Assembly: GCA_035530875.1 (NCBI GenBank)
Contig: DATKUB010000043.1
Coordinates: 1-49,627 of the forward strand
DNA length: 49,627 nt
Source: JANXYY01 sp035530875
Lineage (GTDB): Bacteria; Actinomycetota; Actinomycetes; Nanopelagicales; Nanopelagicaceae
Reading direction: 5' to 3'
How positions within the stretch are numbered: position 1 is the first letter of the stretch; each line of letters opens with the position of its first letter. Below, one piece after another: positions 1-8,500 of this stretch. Made by a program: the position numbers and the translations under genes. Under the pieces are notes generated by a model. It worked only from the letters and a program-made list of their open reading frames with translations. It was not told the DNA's origin and did not search any database.

Positions 1-507
1 GACGAAGAACCGGTTTCGATTCTTGATGTGGCTGGTGACGACCTCTCCAATGTTCTTGCGATCCACTCAATGTCTAAGCGCTCCAACCTGGCGGGGTATC
101 GGGCTGCCTTCGTCGCCGGCGATTCGAGATTAATTCAGCGCCTTCTCGAGATTCGAAAGCACGCCGGAATGATCATGCCCGCGCCCGTGCAGGAGGCCAT
201 GATTGCTGCGCTAGGCGATAGCGAACATGTGGTGAATCAGCGTGATCGGTATTTACGACGTCGCGAAATTCTCAGCCGAGCGCTCGCTGACGCCGGCTTC
301 ACGATTGAACTTTCCCAAGCCGGCCTTTACTTATGGGTGACTCGGGGTGAGGCGGCGCTGGCAACGGTTGAGTGGTTCGCGGAGCGTGGAATATTGGTAG
401 TCCCGGGTACCTTCTATGGGGCTGCCGGGATGCAGCACGTTCGAATCTCCCTCACGGCTACGGACGAAAGAATCGCAGCTGCTGAGCGGCGGCTTGCCTC
501 ACGGTGA
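1..507 (+). CDS. dapC: PLP-dependent class I/II aminotransferase, C-terminal part (probably N-succinyldiaminopimelate aminotransferase)
   Basis: The reading frame is open from base 1, so the gene enters from the left; 168 C-terminal residues are present and it ends with TGA at 505-507. The first third carries HSMSKRSNLAGYR, the fold-type I aminotransferase motif whose Lys forms the Schiff base with pyridoxal phosphate, and the SKRSNLAGYR form is typical of actinobacterial DapC. That enzyme transaminates N-succinyl-2-amino-6-ketopimelate in lysine/meso-diaminopimelate synthesis. Near the end, HVRISLTATDERI fits the usual C-terminal substrate-binding Arg region. The last codons (AERRLAS) are themselves the first copy of a 21-22 bp repeat that continues past the stop codon. 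The general class is secure; DapC rather than another aminotransferase is inference, since the N-terminal half is missing. Confidence 0.8.
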   Translation, partial: DEEPVSILDVAGDDLSNVLAIHSMSKRSNLAGYRAAFVAGDSRLIQRLLEIRKHAGMIMPAPVQEAMIAALGDSEHVVNQRDRYLRRREILSRALADAGFTIELSQAGLYLWVTRGEAALATVEWFAERGILVVPGTFYGAAGMQHVRISLTATDERIAAAERRLASR

Positions 508-607
508 GCGGCGGCTTGCCTCACGGTGAGCGGCGGCTTGCCTCCCGTGAGCGGCGGCTTGCCTCCCGTGAGCGGCGGCTTGCCTCCCGTGAGCGGCGGC
601 TTGCCTC
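484..607. repeat. Six tandem copies of a 21-22 bp unit (core GAGCGGCGGCTTGCCTC)
   Basis: The 17-base core occurs at 484-500, 506-522, 528-544, 549-565, 570-586 and 591-607. The first two steps are 22-23 bp apart with a CACGGT linker, the later ones 21 bp with a CCCGT linker. Copy 1 lies in the last codons of the aminotransferase; copies 3-6 encode the C-terminus of the convergent nitroreductase on the other strand. There are no unique spacers, so it is not a CRISPR array. Confidence 0.95.
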
Positions 608-1084
608 ATCGGGAATAAGTCGAAAAACCGGAATGGTGCGTGAAGCCCGCTCCGCGTAGTTTTGAAAAAAACGCCACTTGCTGACTAGTCGCTTATAAGC
701 GCTTGCTCGTTCCGAATCATCCAAGATTTCGGTGATGCGAATTCGAACGCGCTCGTCTGATCTTTCAACCCAGCACTCGGTCTCAGGCTTCGATGCTGCT
801 GCGCTTGCGTTCAGCGCCCAATTCGGCGATTTCGAATTGCCGCCCGCCGATCCAGCAACGATCCAACTTCCATCGTCGTCATCGGCATAGAGCAATGGAG
901 TCAAGTGAGTGATTCCGCTGACCCGTCCCGGAATTATTAGCCACAAGATCGGTGCCTTCCCAAAGAGTGTGCGTCCGATGCGACCACCTGAAGCTCTATG
1001 CAATTTCTTGTGAAAGCGGGTGAGGGTCTGCAGAGTCCAACTCATGAATCGGTCGTATTGCCGATCCGAAAGTGGAAGGCGCAC
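521..1084 (-). CDS. Deazaflavin (F420)-dependent nitroreductase-like protein, DUF385/Ddn family
   Basis: 187 residues. The middle contains PGRVSGITHLTPLLYADDDDGSW followed by AGSAGG and NWALN, which matches the Ddn/FDOR split-barrel family that uses reduced F420 to reduce quinones, nitro compounds or related substrates. F420 genes fbiA and fbiB lie 2-4 kb away, which supports an F420 link. The listed start is GTG at 1084; ATG at 1045 (residue 14) is an alternative that still keeps the domain. The family part ends near residue 159 (VFRLIPDE). After it come about four copies of a seven-residue EASRRSR repeat encoded by the tandem repeat at 528-607, so the original stop codon appears to have been lost or displaced by repeat expansion. 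The basic Arg/Ser tail is not part of the family. The substrate is unknown. Convergent with the aminotransferase, 13 bp apart. Confidence 0.75.
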   Translation of the reverse strand: MRLPLSDRQYDRFMSWTLQTLTRFHKKLHRASGGRIGRTLFGKAPILWLIIPGRVSGITHLTPLLYADDDDGSWIVAGSAGGNSKSPNWALNASAAASKPETECWVERSDERVRIRITEILDDSERASAYKRLVSKWRFFQNYAERASRTIPVFRLIPDEASRRSREASRRSREASRRSREASRRSP

Positions 1085-1125
1085 ACTCGAATCTTGACAG
1101 ATTTGTTCTTAAGGCGGAATTGGTG

Positions 1126-1163
1126 GAGGCAAGCCGCCGCTCACGGGAGGCAAGCCGCCGCTC
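1126..1163. repeat. Two inverted copies of the same 21 bp repeat
   Basis: The reverse complement of the 484-607 core, GAGGCAAGCCGCCGCTC, occurs at 1126-1142 and 1147-1163 with 21 bp spacing. The pair sits in the 88 bp gap between the nitroreductase start and the stop of the next minus-strand gene, so the nitroreductase gene is framed by inverted repeat clusters. Confidence 0.95.
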
Positions 1164-1172
1164 ACGGGAGGG

Positions 1173-2183
1173 TCAGAGATCTGATTGTTCGTGCGCCAGG
1201 ACAGTGGAGCCACTACCTATTGCCGTCCCGCGCAGAATAGCCCCAGGTCCGATCCGCACGTTTTCGCCTATGTATGAGTCGATAACCCGCGCATCAGCGC
1301 CAACTTGAACATTGTCGAGAAGTACAGAGCCGCTCACCTTTGCCCCTGCCGCAATATTGCAGCCCCGGCCGATCGCACTTCCGCCGTCTACCTCTGCTGA
1401 GGCATCGATGCTGGCAGAAGCGGCGATCAGAGCTGGACCAGAATGCGGAGCTACCGCTCCGGAATTGACTAGGCCGAGTACAAGATCTCGGGAACCGGCA
1501 ACTAGGGCCTGGGCGGTACCAAGATCGAGCCAATATGACGTATCCACAAACGCCCGCACATTCGCGCCAGAACTAAGTAATTCGGGAAAGGTTTCTCGTT
1601 CGACGCTCACCACTGCATCGCGCGGGATGCGTTCAATTATCGATCTACGAAATACATAGCACCCTGCGTTGATCTGATTCGTTATTGGGTTTGGCATTTT
1701 TTCCAGAAAGTCGGTAATCCGGCCACTGTCATCGCTGGGAACACAGCCAAATGGTCGGGCATCGGCAACCTCAGTTAGATACAGAGTTAGGTCCGCATTG
1801 GTTTCTACATGCTGGCGAATCTGAGCAGTTAAGTCGTGGCCGCTCAGCACGTCGCCATTGAATATGGTGATTGGTGAATCATCCGGGCTGATCAAAAATT
1901 TTCCAGCATTCGCAATCGCGCCACCAGTTCCCAAAGGAGTTGTTTCTAGTGCGTAGACCAACTCGACCCCAAATTCGGATCCATCGCCGAAGTAAGGCTC
2001 AAAAATATTGGATAGATATGACGTTGCGAGAATAATTCGATCGATTCCGGCGGCTCGCGCTTTCGCTAACTGATGCGCCGTGATCGGTGCTCCCGCGATT
2101 GAGAGCATCGGCTTTGGCGTGTCATCGGTCAGCGGACGAAGTCGTGTTCCCTGTCCACCGACTAGAAGGATGGCCTCTCTCAT
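1173..2183 (-). CDS. NDP-sugar pyrophosphorylase, probably mannose-1-phosphate guanylyltransferase
   Basis: 336 residues from ATG at 2183. The N-terminus has LVGGQGTRLRPLTDDTPKPM, the nucleotidyltransferase signature that binds NTP and activates a sugar-1-phosphate, then FNGDVLSG, the metal-binding Asp region. The last 100 residues are hexapeptide-like repeats (SASIDASAEVDGGSAIGRGCNI and on), a left-handed beta helix as in GDP-mannose and GlmU-type pyrophosphorylases. The place beside fbiA/fbiB and whiB2, with phosphomannomutase further on, matches Rv3264c in M. tuberculosis, annotated as GDP-mannose pyrophosphorylase. The product would feed mannosylated glycans or lipids. A longer open frame reaches 2228, but ATG at 2183 puts the GGQGTRL motif at the usual distance and leaves 30 bp to the divergent neighbour. 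Exact sugar specificity is inferred. Confidence 0.8.
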   Translation of the reverse strand: MREAILLVGGQGTRLRPLTDDTPKPMLSIAGAPITAHQLAKARAAGIDRIILATSYLSNIFEPYFGDGSEFGVELVYALETTPLGTGGAIANAGKFLISPDDSPITIFNGDVLSGHDLTAQIRQHVETNADLTLYLTEVADARPFGCVPSDDSGRITDFLEKMPNPITNQINAGCYVFRRSIIERIPRDAVVSVERETFPELLSSGANVRAFVDTSYWLDLGTAQALVAGSRDLVLGLVNSGAVAPHSGPALIAASASIDASAEVDGGSAIGRGCNIAAGAKVSGSVLLDNVQVGADARVIDSYIGENVRIGPGAILRGTAIGSGSTVLAHEQSDL

Positions 2184-2213
2184 GAGTTCCAGGCTACCGG
2201 TAGCCTTGCCAAG

Positions 2214-2846
2214 GTGGAGCCACTGCATGCAAACCCTTATCGATCCCTACTTGAGCGTGTGAAACAAATCCCATCTTTGCCGGCAGTCACCTTTTACGAC
2301 GGAAATGAACGCATCGAACTTTCATACAAATCTCTTGACAACTGGGTTTCAAAGACGGCCAATTTCCTGGTCGAAGAGATCGAAGTCGAGTCGGACGATT
2401 CGATCTATCTTGATCTTCCGGCACATTGGCTCAAAGTAGTCTGGCTGCTTGCAATCTGGGCCACTGGTTGTGAAGTCGCTTTGAATCGCGAGGATGCCGC
2501 CTATACCGTAAGCAACTCTCCCCTTGAGGGTGATGCCATCTTCTGCTCGCTTCAAGTAATGGGAAAGTTGCCCGAGGCCCCAAAGGGCTTCATCGATTTC
2601 ATCACCGAGGTAAGGCGATGTGGCGATTTCTATGCACCCATGAATAAGTTAACGGAACTGGAATATGCCGAACGCTGGCAGGTTCCAGAAGGCTCTAGGG
2701 TCTTGGCATTCGGTTCTAATCTATTGCCGGAGCAGATTGCCGCGGCTATGGAATCGAAGTCCTCCATTGTGATTCTGGTCAGTGCTGACCAGATGCAGAA
2801 GCAAGCGATATCTAGAGCTGAAAAGATCACCTACAACTGGGATTAG
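2214..2846 (+). CDS. TIGR03089-family protein
   Basis: 210 residues from GTG at 2214. It resembles the actinobacterial TIGR03089 family, short proteins with distant similarity to the N-terminal part of AMP-binding (acyl-CoA synthetase-like) enzymes. FYDGNERIELSYKSLDNWVSKTANFL is the stretch that recalls AMP-ligases, and LPAHWLKVVWLLAIWATGCEVAL fits the same fold. The P-loop-like adenylate motif and the C-terminal lid domain of true ligases are absent, so catalysis is unlikely; the role is unknown. It is divergent from the pyrophosphorylase, with 30 bp between the starts, and its TAG abuts the stop of fbiB with no spacer. No clear Shine-Dalgarno sequence is visible, so the mRNA may be leaderless. 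Confidence 0.7.
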   Translation: MEPLHANPYRSLLERVKQIPSLPAVTFYDGNERIELSYKSLDNWVSKTANFLVEEIEVESDDSIYLDLPAHWLKVVWLLAIWATGCEVALNREDAAYTVSNSPLEGDAIFCSLQVMGKLPEAPKGFIDFITEVRRCGDFYAPMNKLTELEYAERWQVPEGSRVLAFGSNLLPEQIAAAMESKSSIVILVSADQMQKQAISRAEKITYNWD

Positions 2847-4133
2847 TCAGTACTGAACGTAGAACTCGTCGATTTCCCTTTTCGGCCTGGGCTTTGGTGA
2901 CGCTGACCCATATCCAACAGCAATCGTGCCTAGTGGTTGCCAACTCGGATCAAGACCAAGGACGTCCGTAACCGTTGACGGACAGAACAGTGCCGCTGAG
3001 ACCCACGCGCTACCGACACCCTCAGAATTCAATAGCAGCAAGAAGTTTTCGATTGCCGCGCCACTGGAGAGTGTGAACATCGCGTGTTCGGCGTCTGCCC
3101 TGGAATTATCCGGGTATTCGTGCCTAGCCGCAGTTATCAAACAGGGAATGACCAGCACTGGCGCAGAGTAGAGAAAAGCTCCTCTGTGCACTCTTGCCTC
3201 GATGTTTTCCGCGGGAAAACCATCCATTCGAAGATCTTCTCGCCAAGCCTCGGTCATGGCATCAAGTAGTGCTGTTCGCCTATCCGGACTCTTGATCACG
3301 GCGAACCGCCAGGGGGTGCTGTGGTGCGGTGCGGGGGCCGTGATTGCCGCACCAATCGCCTCCCTGATGATCGAATCATCTACTGGGCGATCTGAAAAAT
3401 CCCTTATTGTGCGCCGCGAAGTTATGGTCTCTCGATGACCCAACTTGAACATGTCAGTCTCGGGCGGACGAAGTAGTGGCGAAACCCCCGGGCCATCCTC
3501 GGTCGTCACGAAATGCGCCAGCCCCCGCACTATCGCCGCGGGAACCTGTGAGAGCTTTCTTCTTACTAATTCGCTCGCTGCAGAAATTTCATCGGCAACC
3601 GCAGCAACGCTTGCCTGCAGTTCGTTGCCAAACGCATCCTGTTTGCCGCGTGAGTCATCCATCACTGATAGCCCCGCGCAACCTATAGCCTGATCAACGA
3701 GCCCGTTTCGCCAAGGTCGGCCGAAAGTATCGGTGATGAGCACTGCGATCTTCGCTCCAGTGGCTGCCGACAGTTCAGCGCGGAGTTTTCGGGCACTGGC
3801 ATCGGGGTCTTCGGGAAGCAAAGCGATTTGATTCATTGGCAAGTTCGAAGCATCAACACCGGCTGCGGCCATTACAAAACCGTGTCGTGTTTGGCCGATT
3901 ATGGTTTCACCGCGGGCCGCAACTACGCGCACAGTTTCACTTGCGATAGCAGCTTTTCGATCTGGTGCAGGCAGAATACGGCCCTCGACTTTGCTCACCA
4001 CTTTGCTTGTTATCACGAGAATGTCGCCGTCTTGGAGATCGCAGTGAGCGACTATTCGCGCTGCCAAATCATCGTCCTTTGTGAATTCTGGCAGATCTTC
4101 GATTCCAATTATGGAAAATGAGTTCACGATCAA
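2847..4133 (-). CDS. fbiB: Bifunctional F420:gamma-glutamyl ligase / FMN-dependent reductase
   Basis: 428 residues with two domains, as in mycobacterial FbiB. Residues 1 to about 240 are the CofE-type ligase (SKVVSKVEGR, ITDTFGRPWRNGLVDQAIG), which adds glutamates to coenzyme F420-0. Residues about 245-428 are a nitroreductase-fold domain (ETITSRRTIRDFSDRPVDDSIIREAIGAAITAPAPHHSTPWRF, then SSGAAIENFLLLLNSEGVGSAWVS). In mycobacteria this domain reduces dehydro-F420 with FMNH2. The start codon is either TTG at 4133, which overlaps the fbiA stop by 4 bases, or GTG at 4127. It is translationally coupled behind fbiA. The enzymes that make the deazaflavin ring and the phospholactyl guanylate (fbiC, fbiD) are not in this window. 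Confidence 0.92.
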   Translation of the reverse strand: MIVNSFSIIGIEDLPEFTKDDDLAARIVAHCDLQDGDILVITSKVVSKVEGRILPAPDRKAAIASETVRVVAARGETIIGQTRHGFVMAAAGVDASNLPMNQIALLPEDPDASARKLRAELSAATGAKIAVLITDTFGRPWRNGLVDQAIGCAGLSVMDDSRGKQDAFGNELQASVAAVADEISAASELVRRKLSQVPAAIVRGLAHFVTTEDGPGVSPLLRPPETDMFKLGHRETITSRRTIRDFSDRPVDDSIIREAIGAAITAPAPHHSTPWRFAVIKSPDRRTALLDAMTEAWREDLRMDGFPAENIEARVHRGAFLYSAPVLVIPCLITAARHEYPDNSRADAEHAMFTLSSGAAIENFLLLLNSEGVGSAWVSAALFCPSTVTDVLGLDPSWQPLGTIAVGYGSASPKPRPKREIDEFYVQY

Positions 4134-5098
4134 GTCCTTTGTCTGCTCTTTGAACGCGCAAGATCCAAGGCTTGACGAGCAATGCTCTGAGTTGAGTCAG
4201 CGTCGTTCATAAAAAGGTTCATAGCCCGCATCTCGATGCCAGGTACTTCCGTCGATGCATCGCTGGAATCGACGAGCCAACCATCGAGTAGCCCGCCCTC
4301 GGATCGTGCACCATAGAGTGCGGCAACAGCACCCGCGCTGGTTTCAACTCCGATGCTTTCAAGACATTTGTCTGCCATACCGCGTACCGGCGCATTTGAA
4401 ATTATTGGTGAGATACCGACGATCGGTGCTTTGGTATTTTTCAGAGCGCTCAAAATGCCAGGAACTTGAAGAATAATGCCGATTGAGACAACGGGATTGC
4501 TCGGCGGGAAAATAATCAGATCTGCATCTGCAATTGCCTCGAGCACACCCTTTGCTGGACGCGAACTCGCCACATTAAGCGCAACAATTTTCTCTGCAGG
4601 GATCTGTGCTCCATAGCGGATCCACCACTCTTGGAAATGGATGAACCGAGTGCCTTCGCCGTCTGTAATTTGAATATGCGTTTCGACTCTCTCATCACAC
4701 ATTGGAAAAATTTCTACGCCGAGCTCCCACCTCTTGCAAAGAGCCGCTGTGATATCGGTAAGCGAATACCCAGCATTGAGCATCTCGGTGCGAATCAAAT
4801 GGGTTGCTAGGTCTCGATCGCCAAGTCCGAACCAAGTCGGGCCAGCGCCGAATGCGGCAAGTTCAGTCTTAGTCTGAAAAGTTTCGCCCTCGCGACCCCA
4901 CCCAGTCTGATCGTTGATGACCCCACCAAGGGTGTACATAAGTGTGTCTAAATCGGGACAAATCTTGAGTCCGTACAGGGTGATGTCATCTCCAGTATTT
5001 GCTATGACTTGAATCAGTGACTCCGGGGCGACGGCGCGAAGACCGCGGAGAAAACGGGCACCGCCAATTCCCCCTGAGAGGGTGAGAATTCGTTCCAT
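4130..5098 (-). CDS. fbiA: 2-phospho-L-lactate (phosphoenolpyruvyl) transferase of F420 synthesis
   Basis: 322 residues, the usual length for CofD/FbiA. The start LTLSGGIGGARFLRGLRAV and the later NTGDDITLYGLKICPDLDTLMYTLGG are the hallmark nucleotide and Fo binding regions. The enzyme transfers the phospholactate or phosphoenolpyruvate moiety from its guanylyl carrier to 7,8-didemethyl-8-hydroxy-5-deazariboflavin (Fo), giving F420-0 or dehydro-F420-0. Start is ATG at 5098. It is the first gene of a two-gene operon with fbiB (4 bp overlap) and is transcribed away from the whiB2-type gene, the same arrangement as in M. tuberculosis. A perfect 13 bp palindrome lies 18-30 bp upstream of the start codon. 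Confidence 0.93.
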   Translation of the reverse strand: MERILTLSGGIGGARFLRGLRAVAPESLIQVIANTGDDITLYGLKICPDLDTLMYTLGGVINDQTGWGREGETFQTKTELAAFGAGPTWFGLGDRDLATHLIRTEMLNAGYSLTDITAALCKRWELGVEIFPMCDERVETHIQITDGEGTRFIHFQEWWIRYGAQIPAEKIVALNVASSRPAKGVLEAIADADLIIFPPSNPVVSIGIILQVPGILSALKNTKAPIVGISPIISNAPVRGMADKCLESIGVETSAGAVAALYGARSEGGLLDGWLVDSSDASTEVPGIEMRAMNLFMNDADSTQSIARQALDLARSKSRQRT

Positions 5099-5115
5099 GT
5101 CAAGTATCCAAGCGT

Positions 5116-5128
5116 AATTCCGGGAATT
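5116..5128. promoter_or_regulatory. Palindrome AATTCCGGGAATT upstream of fbiA
   Basis: A perfect inverted repeat with 6-base arms and a single central G, 18 bases upstream of the fbiA start codon. Its position would let a bound regulator block the fbiA-fbiB promoter. No regulator is identified, and a 13 bp palindrome can occur by chance. Confidence 0.35.
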
Positions 5129-5181
5129 TCCACCCTTGTGCCCGAAATGTCGGTTAATTCGCAGAAGTTCCTCCCGATGGG

Positions 5182-5210
5182 TTGACTTGGCGGAATAACA
5201 CGCGTGTAAT
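5182..5210 (+). promoter_or_regulatory. Sigma-70-type promoter of the whiB2-type gene
   Basis: TTGACT at 5182-5187 and TGTAAT at 5205-5210 are separated by 17 bases, close to the housekeeping consensus. Transcription would begin near 5217 and leave a leader of about 60 nt before the GTG start at 5279. Confidence 0.65.
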
Positions 5211-5224
5211 TCGTATAGCGCTTT

Positions 5225-5261
5225 CCGACCGTTGGTCGGCAGATCTCCGCGAATTGCGGAG
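5225..5261 (+). promoter_or_regulatory. Two consecutive hairpins in the whiB2 leader
   Basis: Stem 1: CCGACC (5225-5230), loop GTT, GGTCGG (5234-5239). Stem 2: CTCCGC (5245-5250), loop GAATT, GCGGAG (5256-5261). Both stems are perfect. They end five bases before the Shine-Dalgarno AGGAGG (5267-5272). There is no U-tract, so these are more likely RNA-stability, translation-control or dyad protein-binding elements than terminators. Confidence 0.6.
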
Positions 5262-5278
5262 CGAGTAGGAGGTACGAC

Positions 5279-5536
5279 GTGAGCGAAAAGTTTGCGCTCA
5301 TCGCCGAGAACACCGAAGAACTGTCCTGGCAGGAGCGAGCACTATGTGCCCAGACCGACCCGGAGGCCTTCTTTCCTGAGAAGGGCGGATCAACACGCGA
5401 AGCAAAGCGTGTCTGCCTCTCGTGCGATGTTCGAGCCGAATGCCTGGAGTACGCCCTTGGCAAAGATGAGCGTTTTGGCATTTGGGGCGGCCTGTCCGAG
5501 CGCGAACGGCGCCGCCTAAAGCGCCGAGCAGTCTGA
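5279..5536 (+). CDS. whiB2: WhiB-family iron-sulfur transcription regulator (WhiB2/WhiB type)
   Basis: 85 residues. The four Fe-S cysteines are visible: one in ALCAQTDPEAFFPEKGG, two in VCLSC and one in AECLEYAL. They are followed by FGIWGGLSERERRRLKRR, the beta-turn and basic tail that bind the sigma factor and DNA. Start GTG at 5279 follows a strong AGGAGG Shine-Dalgarno sequence six bases upstream. The location next to divergent fbiA is that of whiB2 (Rv3260c) in mycobacteria and whiB in Streptomyces, where the protein controls septation with WhiA. The 4Fe-4S state is expected from the family. A promoter and a two-hairpin leader precede it, so expression is probably controlled separately from the downstream glycosyltransferase, although only 56 bp separate the two. 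Confidence 0.93.
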   Translation: MSEKFALIAENTEELSWQERALCAQTDPEAFFPEKGGSTREAKRVCLSCDVRAECLEYALGKDERFGIWGGLSERERRRLKRRAV

Positions 5537-5592
5537 CTTCAAAACCTGGCGCGTTCGGTCATTTCATTCCATCCATCTAGGGTGGGCTCGGT

Positions 5593-8500
5593 ATGTCCAA
5601 CTTCGAGTCGACCCCCACCCAGCCGCGCGTTCTAGCCGTGCTGGTGACCCACGACGGGGCGAGGTGGCTTCCTGAGGTTCTTATCGCGCTCAATTCGCAG
5701 ACCAAGTCGCCCGATCGAATCATCGCCGTTGATACCGGTTCAACTGACCGCACTAGAGAAATTCTTGATTACGCAGGCGTTGAGGTAGTCGCAGCCGATC
5801 GCGACTGCGGATTCGGCGAGGCAATAAATTTGGCCCTCGTGGAGTCTCCAGATTGGGCGGGAACTGAGCCTGGTTCCGCTCACGAGTGGCTCTGGCTAAT
5901 TCATGATGACTTTGCGCCCGCCCCCGATGCGCTCGAGCTGTTGCTTGCCGCGGCTACTGCGGATCCGAGTGTGGCGATTGCCGGACCGAAATTGCGCGGG
6001 TGGCATGATCGCGAACACCTTCTCGAAGTTGGCATATCCATCGCCGGCAATGGGGCGCGCTGGACCGGACTCGAGCGTAGAGAACGTGACCAAGGACAAC
6101 ACGATGGGGTCCGGGAAGTCCTCTCAGTTAGCACTGCAGGCATGCTCGTTCGCGCAGACGTCCTTCATGAACTGGGAGGTTTCGACCCACACCTGTCCCT
6201 TTTCCGTGATGACGTCGATTTTGGCTGGCGCGCCCATGTAGCCGGCCATCGAGCCATCTGTGTTACTGAAGCGGTTGGTATCCATGCCGAGGCAGCGGCA
6301 ACCGAGCGGCGTAAGATCGACGTCGATGGCGCAGTGTTTCACCGCCCCCACTTGTTGGACAGACGCAATGCAAATTACGTACTCCTAGTTAATTGTTCAA
6401 GCCTGCGATTTGTGCCTGAGCTTCTTCGCTTGACGGTATCAACCGCGTTACGTGCAGTGGGATATTTTCTAGCGAAATTACCGGGCTATGCTGCCGATGA
6501 AACCGCGGCGCTCGTACTGGTGCTCACACGTTTCGATCTGATTCGCTCGGCTAGGAAGAAGCGGAAGAAATTACGGTTGCTGCCGGCCAATTCAGTCAAT
6601 CGCTTTCTCGCGCCAAACCGGGAGCTGATTCGTTCCTCCTTTGATGCGTTTCGAGCACTCGTTTTTCGCGGCGCCGCACCGCTCGCTGCACCATCCACCT
6701 CCTTCGATGATGCGCGTATGAGAATTTCAACGGAGGACTACGAAGATGTGCTCCAAGACGCGGGGCGTTCGGTAGTTCGTAAGGTGTTGCTACGTCCGGT
6801 CGTGGCAATGAGCATTGTTTTAGCGGGATTAGCCTTGGTGGCCGGGCGGAATCGGCTTGGCGCTCTCGCTGGCGGCGCACTGCTTCCAGCTCCAAATGGT
6901 TCTGGCGATTTTCTTTCCATTTACCTTAACTCGTGGCACCCGGTATCGCTCGGCTCTGCCGTTGCTGCTCCACCCTGGCTTCCCTTCCTCGCCTTAGCGG
7001 GGCTTGCGGTAGCGGGTAAGGCGCCGCTTCTGATTACGCTTCTTTTTTTAGTCGCAATTCCAGCGTCTGCGGCAGCTATGTACGCCTTGATGCGTAAGGT
7101 GACCAGCGAACGGTGGCTTCGCGTCGGAGCCAGCGTGCTCTATGCCTTGTCGCCCTCGGTGGTTACTGGCATTGTCGATGGACATCTATCGATTGTCGTG
7201 ATTAGTTGGCTTCTGCCGCTACTGCTTCTGGTTGCCAAACCGCTACTAGAGATTGAAAAGGTTTCGTGGCGAAGGATTTGGAGCGTTGGGCTTCTTTCAT
7301 CGATTGTCATTGCATTTGCCCCAATTTTTGCGTTGCTTCTGCTAATCACGCTCGTTTTTTCCCTTGTGGTGGCGTATCGAACCGACGGTCGTGATTTGCT
7401 ACGTGGTAGAGCGCTCCGCTTGGCGCCATTGTTAGCGTCTCCACTTGCCGTGCTTTTTCCATGGAGCCTCAGTGCGCTTATTCATCCCACGCTCTGGATC
7501 CAAGATCCGGGACTTCGGATCGAGAGCGGGCATGCACTTGGGTTGGTTCTGCTATCGCCAGGCGGATTGAGTGCCCCGCCATATTGGATCGGCGCCGGGC
7601 TTTGTGCGCTACTCGTAATGAGTTTGGGAGTGGCCGCAAATCGATACCAAGTCAGACACTTGTTGCTTGTCAGCCTGTCTATTCTGGCTTTAGCAGTTCC
7701 ACTTTCGGCGGTCCGTATTTCTGGTCAGGGCAGCGTACGAGCAATGACGCCGTGGCTTGGTTCGCTCACCCTTTCTGTGACAATCGTTCTCTTATGTGCA
7801 GGCGTGTTGACCGCGAATGGCTTCGCTAGCCAGTTGTCCAGCAGGGGCGTCGGCCGTGACCATGTGGGGACCGCAGTCATGGTTGTAATTCTTGCTGTAT
7901 CGGCGCTTGCCATGTCAGTCTGGTTTGTTGGCCCAGGGGCGGTTTCAGAGAATCGAGCCAATCGTACGGCTGTAGTGCCCGCATTCATTCAAGCTGCCAG
8001 CAAGGGAGAACAACACCCACGCACTCTGCTTCTTGAAGGCCACTTAGGCGACGCCAGGTATGCGATTGTTCGCGACCGTCCGCTGCAACTTGGGGATGCT
8101 GAATTAATTGGCGGCTCGGTTCCTGTCTTGGACAACACTGTGGCTGCTCTGGTAGCAGGCGGAACCCAGAATACGAGTGTGCGGTTGGGTCTGCTTGCCA
8201 TCCGTTATGTTTTCCTGGCAGCGCCTATTGACCAATCACTCTTACGCAGCATCGACGGCGTCGGTGGCCTTTCGAGAGTTTCGTCCACGGCCCGCGGAAT
8301 CTTGTGGAAGGTTGGCGGGGTTACCTCGCGGGTTCGCTTCATGAATGACAAGGGATACGTCGCCGCTTTGCCTTCAGATCGCGTCGGGGCCGGGGTCGAT
8401 ATTAAGAAACCTGGCCGGATCGTTATTGCTGATCGAAACGATCCTGGTTGGCGAGCACTTGAAGATGGCGTGCAACTAACTCGATCCTACGCATACGGTT

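Noticed and set aside
484..607. CRISPR array
   Set aside because: The units follow each other without unique spacers of 25-40 bases and overlap coding ends; it is a simple tandem repeat.
998..1308. Plus-strand ORFs over the nitroreductase start and the inverted repeats
   Set aside because: They are antisense or intergenic, rich in repeat-encoded Arg/Ser/Ala and resemble no family.
5225..5261. Intrinsic terminator before whiB2
   Set aside because: Neither stem is followed by a U-tract and a strong ribosome site comes directly after.
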